Assembly: GCF_022549225.1 (NCBI RefSeq)
Contig: NZ_JAKZFD010000002.1
Coordinates: forward strand, 62,001-126,000
Length of the DNA stretch: 64,000 nucleotides
Source of the DNA: Pelomonas sp. CA6
Lineage (GTDB): Bacteria; Pseudomonadota; Gammaproteobacteria; Burkholderiales; Burkholderiaceae_C
Direction: 5' to 3'
In this document: positions 1-6,389 of the stretch, piece by piece
Layout of the letters: each line of letters begins with the position of its first letter
Position numbering within the stretch: position 1 is the first letter of the stretch
The notes under the pieces: generated by a model
Told to the model about the DNA's origin: nothing
Database searches by the model: none
The model's input: the letters and a program-made list of their open reading frames with translations, nothing else
Made by a program: the position numbers and the translations under genes

Positions 1-164
1 GTTTCAAGGCCGCGCCCTGAAGCGACCATATGGAAGGCCGTGGTCAGCATGTAGCCGAGAGCAGAGAATGACGCCAACCCGACAACCACAAACCCAACGG
101 CGACCCAGCGCGGGAAGTGCCGCGGCTGGCGCGCCTGGGAGGCTGATAGTGTTTGATGGCTCAC
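1..164 (-). CDS. Partial small membrane protein (cassette gene)
   Basis: This reading frame starts at a GTG (164-162) and runs off the left edge of the window, so only about 54 residues are visible. After a polar, Arg-rich N-terminus it has a hydrophobic stretch (residues about 20-45, rich in V, G, A and F) typical of a membrane segment. The start lies 11 bp from the core end of the attC site at 176-232, the spacing expected for the next cassette of an integron array. I do not recognise the family. The start could also lie further downstream. Confidence 0.45.
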   Translation of the reverse strand, partial: MSHQTLSASQARQPRHFPRWVAVGFVVVGLASFSALGYMLTTAFHMVASGRGLE

Positions 165-175
165 GGGATTAGTAG

Positions 176-232
176 GCCCAACTTCAAAGCTCAGCGGCGC
201 CGTCAGGCGCCCGCTGGAGCGCATTGTTGGGA
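176..232. other. attC recombination site (integron cassette)
   Basis: This 57-bp imperfect palindrome begins with GCCCAAC and ends with GTTGGGA, matching the integron rules RYYYAAC and GTTRRRY at the left end, with one off-consensus base at the right. The inner arms GGCGCC/GGCGCC and GCTC-AGCG/CGCT-GAGC pair around a 4-base centre with unpaired extra bases on one arm, the strand-asymmetry signature of attC. It lies directly 3' of the Tdi1-like gene and 5' of the truncated gene at the left edge, as a cassette attC should. Confidence 0.8.
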
Positions 233-248
233 TTTACCAGAATTTGAA

Positions 249-713
249 CTATGGCTTTTTCTCAGGAATGGCCTTGGCTCGTTGTTGAAGTTGGCAGTGC
301 AACTGCCCCATAAGGCTTTGATACACCAGCATTGAGAAGCATTGAAGATTCCCCACTTCGAACTTTCCGCCCAATAGAGGGTGTAACTTCCAACCTAAGC
401 ACTCAGCTTCGCCGGGCTTAATTTCATTTCCAACAGCGATATCAAACCAGACCGATTGAAAAGTTTCTTCAATCCACTTCTGCGATTTGTTCAGTTGATT
501 GTATTGGACGGAGTCGTCCGCGATCTTTGAATATGACCCATCAAGCATCGAGAGAAGCCATAAGCTTCCATCAGGCGATCCGAAGACCCAATCGCCCATC
601 GCAGTCAGAAACAATGGCGTTTCGGAAGGTGGGACAAGCCAGCGCCACTCATCGAGGAGAGCAGTCGCATCGACATGTTCAGCACCAGTAAAAAACGGAC
701 GGAGCATTAACAT
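249..713 (-). CDS. Tdi1-like (DUF1851) immunity-type protein
   Basis: About 154 residues if started at the ATG at 713; the frame also opens at a TTG (722) that lies inside the preceding attC core, so 713 or 707 is preferred. The central sequence (WLVPPSE, FLTAMGDWVFG, GSLWLLSMLDGSYSKIA) fits the DUF1851/T6SS immunity Tdi1 family, whose characterised member neutralises an NAD-degrading effector. No matching effector gene is nearby, and such orphan immunity genes are common integron cassettes. The gene sits between an attC at 176-232 and an attC half at 716-750 and is AT-richer than the chromosome. The specific toxin it would neutralise is unknown. Confidence 0.7.
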   Translation of the reverse strand: MLMLRPFFTGAEHVDATALLDEWRWLVPPSETPLFLTAMGDWVFGSPDGSLWLLSMLDGSYSKIADDSVQYNQLNKSQKWIEETFQSVWFDIAVGNEIKPGEAECLGWKLHPLLGGKFEVGNLQCFSMLVYQSLMGQLHCQLQQRAKAIPEKKP

Positions 714-715
714 AG

Positions 716-750
716 ATCCCAACGTGAAAGCTGAGCCGAGAGCGGTGGCT
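716..750. other. Half attC site interrupted by an IS110-type element
   Basis: TCCCAAC at 716-722 is followed by AAGCTGAGCCGAGAG, which resembles the AAGCCGAACCGAGAG of the intact attC at 5182-5241. The expected closing core GTTAGGC is found only at 2097-2103, directly 3' of the next cassette gene (2120-2593). The intervening 1.3 kb is the IS110-family element, so one attC appears to be split by the insertion. The pairing of the two halves is imperfect. Confidence 0.5.
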
Positions 751-779
751 TGCCGACGCGAGTCGGCACGAGTGATGGG

Positions 780-791
780 ATGGACTCCCCC
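780..791. repeat. Left subterminal inverted repeat of the IS1111-like element
   Basis: ATGGACTCCCCC here is matched, inverted, by GGGGGTGTCCAT at 2076-2087, with one mismatch. The related relic at 5600-5757 carries CGGACGCCCCC at the equivalent place, which supports this being a conserved element end. Confidence 0.6.
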
Positions 792-868
792 GTTTGTTTG
801 CCGCGCAAGATCACGGTACTGGTTTCCATGGGCGTGGGGATCAGCTTCACAAACACGATGAGTCCGAC

Positions 869-1808
869 ATGCATGCTACGACCGTGGCCGTGGATTTGGC
901 CAAGAGTGTTTTCCAGATTGCCGTTGCCGATGAGCATTGGCGCCTTGTCGAGACGCAGCGCCTCACGCGCTCTCAGTTCGAACGCTGGTTCCTGAATCGC
1001 GAGGTCGGCCTGGTCGTCATGGAAGCCTGCTGTTCGGCTCATCATTGGGCGCGCTGGCTGAACTCGCTGGGCATCGAAGTGCGGTTGTTGCCGGCCCAGT
1101 ACGTGCGAGCCTACGTGCGGCGCAACAAGACCGACGCTACCGACGCTGCTGGAAGCGGTTCGGGCCTCCGACCTGCGTCCGGTGCGCGTGAAGTCGGTGG
1201 AGCAGGATGCGCTGCACGGCCTGCACCGCATCCGCTCGCTGTGGATGGGCACCCGCACCTCGCGCATCAACGCGCTGCGTGGCTTCTGCCGCGAGTTGGG
1301 GCGCATCGCCCAGGTCGAGCGCGAGCTGGCCAACGCCGCGCGCCACAGCCCGGCCTGCACGCTGCTGCTCAGAGTGCCGGGGATCGGGCTGCTGACGGCC
1401 ACGGCCATGGTGGCCGCGACCTCGGGGGATGTGACCCACTTCCAGGATGCGCGGCACTTCGCGAGCTGGTTCGGCCTCACACCGCGCGAGTTCAGCTCGG
1501 GCGGCACTCGCCACCTCGGCCCCATCTCCAAGAAGGGCGACCGCTACCTGCGCATGCTGCTCACCCATGGGGCGCGCAGCGTGCTGCGGGCGGCGACCGC
1601 GGCTGTCCAGAAGGGCAAGGTCCTGGGCGGTGTGCGCCAGTGGGCACTGCAGGTCCAGGCGCGCTCCAACCCAAACAAGGCCACCTGCGCGCTGGCCAAC
1701 AAGCTCGCGCGCATCTGCTACGCCACGCTGCGCGACCACGCCACCTTCGATGAGAAGGCGGCTCTTGAAAGGATGGCCCAGCGCCAGAGCTTCGCGATGC
1801 CGGCCTGA
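869..1808 (+). pseudogene. IS110-family transposase, frameshifted
   Basis: The N-terminal half (from ATG 869) carries the DEDD/RuvC-like start VAVDLAKSVFQ and the YVRRNKTDATDA motif. The C-terminal half, in another frame (about 1146-1808), carries the Transposase_20 region with VPGIGLLTATAM, FGLTPREFSSG and GPISKKGDRYLRMLL. The frame changes around 1142-1150, where TDA should be followed by LLEAVRASDLRPV; the missing bases look like a short deletion. IS110 enzymes use a DEDD domain plus a catalytic serine to move scarless elements guided by an RNA. Split as it is, this copy should be inactive, barring programmed frameshifting, for which I see no slippery site. Confidence 0.85.
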
Positions 1809-2075
1809 GCGCCAGCTCCTTCCCCACAACCCAGCTACTTCCACCACTTGCGATGGGTCTGATCGACCATCATGGCCAGCCGGGAACCCTCCCACACCGC
1901 GCGACGCCGATAACTCTTCCGGCAGCCTCATGGCCTGCCGCTTGTAGCGTATGGCGCCGCGGTGACGCAGATTCCATGTCGGCACGAGACAAACTCGATC
2001 CCACACCAGATGCCGGATATACGACTGCAGGTGCTTCTCCCAGCCAGTCACTAGCGGTCAGGCCTTTGCCGTTGT
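1809..2075 (+). ncRNA. Possible guide (seek/bridge) RNA region of the IS element
   Basis: This is the roughly 267-bp non-coding right end between the transposase stop and the right inverted repeat. In the IS1111 group the target-choosing guide RNA (seekRNA) is encoded in this position. The call rests on position and length only; I did not derive a secondary structure or identify guide loops. No better protein-coding reading of the stretch is convincing. Confidence 0.3.
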
Positions 2076-2119
2076 GGGGGTGTCCATATATGAGGTGTTA
2101 GGCCTCACGCGCTCGGCCC

Positions 2120-2593
2120 TCACTTGGAGACAGGGGCGGATGCTGGTTTGCCAAGCGCCGCCGGAAGAAGATCTCGAAAATAGACCAGCAAGCTCTCGGA
2201 CTCGCCGAACTGAACACGCTTGGCCACCTTGTGAAACGGCTGAACGATGTTGACCTTGCCGTTCGCCGGCACCTCAAGATGAATGCTGTTTTTGGCTTCA
2301 ACCCAAGCGCCACCATACGTGGAGACGATGCACTCACCCAGAAACGCGCCGAACAGGCTGATGAAGCGATCTTGTGACTGAGCATCTTTGGTTATCGTGC
2401 CTGCTTGACGCGATATGAATGCGTCCAGGTATGCGACAGAATCACCATTGCAGCCAAAGCTCGCTACGCCACTGGCTGGGCCAAACCGGTCGGCAACAAA
2501 CTTGGCGTTCTGCTTTATCTGATCAAGCTGAGGGCTCGCCATGACTGGCGACAGAACCGCCACACTGAACAGAAGAGCTAAGACGCGACGCAT
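2120..2593 (-). CDS. Exported protein of unknown function (cassette gene)
   Basis: 157 residues from the ATG at 2593. The N-terminus (RRVLALLFSVAVLSPVMAS) is a classical signal peptide, so the product should be periplasmic. I do not recognise the mature part. It has two cysteines (FGCNGD, GECIV) that could form a disulphide. GTTAGGC lies 20 bp upstream and GCCTAAC sits 16 bp after the stop in gene orientation, so the gene is framed by integron recombination cores exactly as a cassette would be. No ribosome-binding site stronger than AGAGAG is seen, which is common in cassettes. Confidence 0.65.
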   Translation of the reverse strand: MRRVLALLFSVAVLSPVMASPQLDQIKQNAKFVADRFGPASGVASFGCNGDSVAYLDAFISRQAGTITKDAQSQDRFISLFGAFLGECIVSTYGGAWVEAKNSIHLEVPANGKVNIVQPFHKVAKRVQFGESESLLVYFRDLLPAALGKPASAPVSK

Positions 2594-2613
2594 GTGTGAT
2601 TTTCTCTCTTGAG

Positions 2614-2650
2614 GCCTAACGAAGCTGTCCAATAACCCACAGCCCACGCC
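2614..2650. other. attC half next to the exported-protein cassette
   Basis: GCCTAAC at 2614-2620 (GTTAGGC in gene orientation) is followed by GAAGCTGTCC, so in gene orientation it reads AGCTTC-GTTAGGC, close to the AGCTTTGAA-GTTGGGC arm of the intact attC at 176-232. The other arm is missing; the IS1182-type element begins a few tens of bases further on and may have removed it. Confidence 0.5.
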
Positions 2651-2780
2651 TCATGGACTTTGACGCGCGGAACGGGAGCTGGTTCAGCAGGGTTTTCATT
2701 CCGGCTTATTGTGGCGCCAACTGCGGCCGCCTGTGAGCGCTGCCTATCCCTGCTGATGGGGGATATCAGGGCCCTGGCCC

Positions 2781-4013
2781 TCACCGCCGCCAGCCGCTGT
2801 GCGCCAACTTCTCGATGTTGTGCACCAGGCAGAACAGCTGCCACTGCGCCCGCACCTTGGCCGTGCCGCGCAGCGTGAAGCGGCTCAGCCGCTTGTTGTG
2901 CCGCAGGTTGGCGAAGACCGGCTCCACGGTGGCGATACGCCGGCTGTACAGCATGCGGCCCTGCAGGCTGTCGATGGCCCGGCGCATGCGCTGGCTCGGA
3001 TCGTTCGGGTCGAGCTCGCTGGCGTGGAACAGCGAGACCTTGCGAGCCCGGGTGCGTTCGGGGTGGCGCAGGCACTGGGTGCGCAGCGCGCAGTCGTGGC
3101 AGTCCTCGGGCCTGGCCTTGAAGTCTTCGCGCCGCTGGCCCTTGCCCACCGGGTAGATCGCCCCGCTGCTGCGCAGGGTCTGGCCGGCCGGGCAGATCGC
3201 CGTCCTGGCCTTGGAATCAAAGCGGAAGTCGCTCGGCCCGTCCACCGCGGCCTGCGCCGCGTAGCCCTGGATCACGCCCTTGCTGGTGGCCATCTTGGCG
3301 CTGTCCGGATCGGTGATGTTGGTCTTGAGCTCCTGGCCTTTGCGATTGCGCAGCGGCGTGTTCTCGGCCAGAAACGCTCGCGTGCGCTGGGCCTCTCGGC
3401 GCAGGGCGTCCACGCGCCGCTGGCGGCGCGCGTCGAGCACTTCATCCCCTGGCGCCCCGGTGCGCCTGTCCTGCGCTTGGTGCAGGCTCACGATCTTCTC
3501 GGCCGCCTTCTCCAGCCGCCGTGCCCGGTGGTGCAGTTCCGCATGCGTGCCGCTGCGTTCCTTGCTGGCGTTGGCCGGCAGCTTCACGCCGTCGATGGCA
3601 AACAGCTCCCGACCGATCAGGCCCTGCGCATCGCAGGTCAGCAGCACTTGGTGGAACAGCGCCTTGATCTGCGACCCCAGCCCACTGACGAACTTGGCCA
3701 GCTGCGCATGGCTGGGGTGGCTGTCCCCGCTGATCGCGATGAACTGGATGTCATGCCCGCAGGCCCGCTCCAGTTGTCGGCTCGACACCAGGCCGCGGCT
3801 ATAGCCCAGCAGCACGATCTTGAGCAGCACGCGCGGATCGTAGGCGCTTGCGCCCACCGCTTCGTTGCGAAAGCGCGCACCCAGCGCCGAGAGGTCCAGC
3901 TCCTCATCCACCAGCAGGTTCAGCGCAAAGGCGAAGCTGCCCGGCACCAGCTGCTCCGAAAGCACCACCGGCAGGAACATCGCACCTCGAACCTGGGGCT
4001 TGTAGCGCGACAT
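2781..4013 (-). pseudogene. IS1182-family transposase with internal deletion
   Basis: 410 residues against about 480-550 in full-length relatives. The first catalytic Asp region (FAIDGVKLPANAS, D141) and the Glu region (RRIATVEPVFANLRHNKRLS) are intact. QGYAAQAAVD at about residue 258 is joined directly to the SDFRFDSKARTAICPAG segment, skipping the portion that normally holds the second catalytic Asp (the TADAGYHS region). The reading frame is preserved across the join, near 3240. Without the DDE middle residue the enzyme should be dead, though it could still bind ends. It lies within the cassette array, probably inserted in an attC. The element ends were not defined; a plausible extent is about 2690-4126. 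Confidence 0.8.
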
Positions 4014-4368
4014 CCCTGGCCCCCTCTGACTTGGCCTCGATTGCAGCGCCCAGCGCCTGATCGCGCTATTCGGGGATTCTCGCGTGGGGAGGTTTCTTTA
4101 CAGCCTCAACCCTGTGCCGCGCCATAAGTGACGACGGCGGCGAACGAATGGAGCCCTGCTGAGCGGTTGGTATCTGGGCCCGCACCAAAACCCGAGTGCA
4201 ACAAGGCCGCTTGTAGATGTGCAATCTGTTCTCTGTGGCGCCGCATCGAACCCGAACTCAGTTCTGGATGGGAGAACAGCAAAGGCACTTATCGGAAACA
4301 GTCAGTACCGGGCAGATTTATTCGCTGGGAAGTCCCTGTAGTCTGGTTAGACTAAAGACTCTTGCCCA
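4014..4368. other. No confident gene; IS flank and decayed cassette DNA
   Basis: This 355-bp stretch holds only short, unconvincing frames. GTTAGAC at 4347-4353, just 3' of the lipoprotein gene, fits the attC core rule and sits in a small palindrome (AGTCT-GGTT-AGACT). No matching RYYYAAC arm is present, so any attC here is degraded. The segment next to 4014 should contain the upstream end of the IS1182-type element. Confidence 0.4.
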
Positions 4369-4773
4369 TCAGTCGCCTCCGACAAAGTACGCCATCTTCC
4401 ACTGGCCGCCATCGAGGCGAAATCCAGCCCGGAATTGTGTTCCGGCCTTCGCCGGGCACTGAATGTATTCGGGGCCTTCAGCACCACACTTCGCCCGTGT
4501 CGCTGCAGCGAGGTCACGAAGGTATTGCGGGTATTTCTTCCACTCCGCGATAGCCTGATCGGCGTCTCCGTCGCCTCCAAAGCTCCAGACGAATTCTCGA
4601 ACCATGGCAGAGCGCAAAGTCACGAAGTCTTTTCTCTTTGCGGCGTCGCCGACCTGGGAAATGAGCTTCTTTAGCTCCGGCGGAACACTCGCCTGCTTCT
4701 CAACTCCGTGCTCGCGCGCGCAAGCGTTTATTGCGACGGCGCCAAGCACGATGGCGGCAATGGATGTGCGCAT
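4369..4773 (-). CDS. Putative lipoprotein (cassette gene)
   Basis: 134 residues. The N-terminus MRTSIAAIVLGAVAINAC ends in a lipobox-like AINAC, so Cys18 is probably lipidated and the protein anchored in the envelope. The mature part is polar, with Trp/Gly-rich sequence near the end (FRLDGGQWKMAYFVGG) like small periplasmic domains with a beta-sheet core. I do not recognise a family. GTTAGGC lies 8 bp upstream of the ATG in gene orientation, the spacing of an integron cassette start. Confidence 0.65.
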   Translation of the reverse strand: MRTSIAAIVLGAVAINACAREHGVEKQASVPPELKKLISQVGDAAKRKDFVTLRSAMVREFVWSFGGDGDADQAIAEWKKYPQYLRDLAAATRAKCGAEGPEYIQCPAKAGTQFRAGFRLDGGQWKMAYFVGGD

Positions 4774-4780
4774 TTCTGTG

Positions 4781-4840
4781 GCCTAACTTGGCTATATACG
4801 GACAGCTGCGCCGCATAACGCGGCACGCTGTCTCCCTAAC
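4781..4840. other. Degenerate attC-like palindrome
   Basis: GCCTAAC at 4781-4787 is followed by an imperfect palindrome with GACAGC/GCTGTC outer arms and GCGCCGC/GCGGCAC inner arms. The far end, where GTTRRRY is expected, reads CCTAACGTTTTCG and does not fit. It is probably an attC that has recombined or decayed. Confidence 0.35.
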
Positions 4841-4921
4841 GTTTTCGATCCAACAGGGCTGCAGCCCGCTTGCAGCATGGCTATGCGCGGCACGGCCTGA
4901 ACAGAACAACAGCCTTAAATA

Positions 4922-5122
4922 TCAGTCAAACACATCATTCAAATGATGAGCTGCTTTCCTGCTGGCGTGCTCGGTAGCAACCCACAACGGGATGGCTTTT
5001 GCATTGGAGACGCCCATGCGCGATCTGCCTATCGCACCGATTGGGGTGTCGAACACAGCGTCAACCCTGCTCGGCCTCTTGGCGGGAGCCCATGAGGCGA
5101 GCGCGAGTCTTCCCGCCCACAC
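4922..5122 (-). CDS. Small unassigned frame in a cassette position
   Basis: A 66-residue frame starting at GTG (5122), about 60 bp downstream of the attC core at 5182 in gene orientation and followed by the attC-like site near 4840. Cassettes usually carry one gene here, and this is the longest minus-strand candidate. The product is unrecognised, with no signal peptide or membrane segment, and the ribosome-binding site is weak. A shorter version starting at an internal ATG (about 31 residues) is possible. It may not be real. Confidence 0.25.
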   Translation of the reverse strand: MWAGRLALASWAPAKRPSRVDAVFDTPIGAIGRSRMGVSNAKAIPLWVATEHASRKAAHHLNDVFD

Positions 5123-5181
5123 ATCAAAAGATCCCCGAACGGGTCAAGGGCAGCGAGCCGCGCTTTCGCCGCCGGGGGATC

Positions 5182-5241
5182 GTTCAACGCCTGAATGAAG
5201 CCGAACCGAGAGGCGGCGTCGGCTTGGACGAATGGTTGGGC
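5182..5241. other. attC recombination site (integron cassette)
   Basis: A 60-bp site with GTTCAAC at 5182-5188 and GTTGGGC at 5235-5241, both matching the integron core rules. Inner arms AAGCCGA and TCGGCTT pair across a short GC-rich centre. The DUF2834 gene reads into the site and stops inside it, a common arrangement in cassettes. It resembles the attC half at 716-750 in its inner arm. Confidence 0.75.
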
Positions 5242-5552
5242 CTGGCAGCGACAAGATGGCGCTCCCGCATCAGCAGGAACAGCGGCAAGGCCAACGAAGG
5301 GCCAACCATCAGGCAGAAGAGCGGCAACCACCATCGACGCATGGCGAGCCTGCGACCTTCGGCGACAACGAAGACACCGACGGCAACGCCGGAAATGAGC
5401 ACATCCGACCAGGCGAAGGCGGCGATATGCGTCGATGTGGCTTGCTGCAGCAGCAGCGGTAGGTCGAGACCCTGCACGGAGAGCCACGGGACGAACTGCG
5501 AGAGCGGCAGTGCCGTTCCCGCCACACACAAAAGAAGGTAGATGAGTTGCAT
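5184..5552 (-). CDS. DUF2834 family membrane protein
   Basis: 122 residues with three predicted membrane segments: residues about 2-22, 45-63 (FAWSDVLISGVAVGVFVV) and 73-92 (LPLFCLMVGPSLALPLFLL), with the EGRRLAMRRWWLP loop between the last two. The order LPxxxFxPWL, DVxxSxxxxxxFVVxEGRR and VGxSLALPLFLxxRE is that of DUF2834 proteins, whose function is unknown. The last 17 residues are encoded by the attC site, so the C-terminal tail comes from read-through into the recombination site. Upstream lies the left-end relic of an IS110-type element, which may have separated it from its original neighbour. Confidence 0.7.
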   Translation of the reverse strand: MQLIYLLLCVAGTALPLSQFVPWLSVQGLDLPLLLQQATSTHIAAFAWSDVLISGVAVGVFVVAEGRRLAMRRWWLPLFCLMVGPSLALPLFLLMRERHLVAARPNHSSKPTPPLGSASFRR

Positions 5553-5603
5553 GGTGGGTCCTGCGCGTCCTCGACACGGACGCCTGAGGCCGCGGCGGCG
5601 GTT

Positions 5604-5757
5604 GTCCGACGCGGGTCGGACCGGGTGATGCGCCGGACGCCCCCGTTTGCCCCGCAGCGCGAGAGGCGCTCACGGGTCTTCATGAGCGTGGGGATCAGGT
5701 CCATGAACGAGAGAGGTCCGCCTTGGATGCTAATGCCGTTGCCGTGGATCTGGCCAC
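5604..5757 (+). mobile_element. Left-end relic of an IS110-family element
   Basis: This stretch aligns with 751-905 of the IS1111-like element: the same hairpin (CCGAC-GCGG-GTCGG), GTGATG, CGCCCCCGTTTG, CATGAGCGTGGGGATCAG and finally GCCGTGGATCTGGCC, which encodes VAVDLA of the transposase start. Identity is partial, so it comes from a related element rather than a recent copy. Similarity stops after 5757, so nearly the whole transposase is missing. Confidence 0.6.
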
Positions 5758-6052
5758 GTTCCTCCTTCAACGGGCGGTCGCCGTGCGGACGACATCCGCC
5801 CGGTGCAGAAGGGCGAGTTCACGGCGACATGGCCTCGACCCCGATCGGGGCACAGGCGCTCAGGCAGGGGAGCGCAGTTCGAGGCCCGGCTGATGGATGG
5901 CGCAATGGGCGGCCAGCGGATGGCCTGCAAGCAGAGGCTCTAGAAGGCCCGTTCCCGGCCGGCCACGGGCGTGAATCACCCCGCGCAGCCCTCGCACGAT
6001 CCGGAGCGCTCAAGCCCCGTGACTGGCCCCAAGCGGCAGCACGCCCAGGCGT
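5758..6052. other. No gene seen; boundary of the accessory island
   Basis: No frame here has convincing coding character. A fragment near 5800 (GACATCCGCCCGGTGC) could be transposase DIRPV remnant sequence, but this is weak. The first chromosomal-style gene follows at 6053. Confidence 0.4.
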
Positions 6053-6268
6053 TCAGGCGTAGGTGTTGAGGTTCCGCCCCAGGTGCCCTTCGGTGGCCAA
6101 GGCGGGCTGCTGCGGCAAGGCGGCGAGCAACGCGGCGGCGCCGGCTTCCTGGGCGTCCATGGCCTTGCGCAGCACCAGCAGGCTGGCGGCATTGCCGACC
6201 GTGCCAGGCGTGCTGTTGGAGGCATTGCTGACCGCGGCGTTGACGCTGAGGGCGTTGATGGTGCTCAT
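6053..6268 (-). CDS. YjfB-like putative motility protein
   Basis: 71 residues from the ATG at 6268. The sequence runs from a small-residue N-terminal half into a helix with LLVLRKAMDAQEAGAAALLAALPQ and ends in HLGRNLNTYA, the layout of the YjfB_motility family (short proteins with a conserved KAMD helix and an HLGxxxD/N end). Family members lie near motility and chemotaxis genes, but the biochemical role is unknown. It stands 120 bp downstream of the diguanylate cyclase on the same strand, so read-through transcription is possible. Confidence 0.7.
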   Translation of the reverse strand: MSTINALSVNAAVSNASNSTPGTVGNAASLLVLRKAMDAQEAGAAALLAALPQQPALATEGHLGRNLNTYA

Positions 6269-6389
6269 GCCTGTCTTATCGGCACCGGCCGCGCAAGGCT
6301 GAGTGCCGCGTTCACGAAACCACGTGACGAAGATGGTGAAGACGGGTGGCACGGCCCTCGCCCCCGGCGGCGAGAGGAAGGCGGGCAGG

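Larger units (their letters stand above)
774..2093 (+). mobile_element. IS110-family (IS1111-group-like) insertion sequence
   Basis: The element comprises a frameshifted IS110-type transposase (869-1808) with about 95 bp of 5' and 285 bp of 3' non-coding DNA. Subterminal inverted repeats match 11 of 12 bases (780-791 and 2076-2087), a feature of the IS1111 subgroup rather than IS110 sensu stricto. The outer ends are estimated and could be off by several bases. It lies between the two halves of an attC site, and published IS1111-attC elements target exactly such sites. The element is probably immobile because of the frameshift. Confidence 0.65.

Noticed and set aside
4106-4288. Minus-strand 60-codon frame next to the IS1182-type element
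   Set aside because: It overlaps the element flank and decayed cassette DNA, has no start site and no recognisable product.
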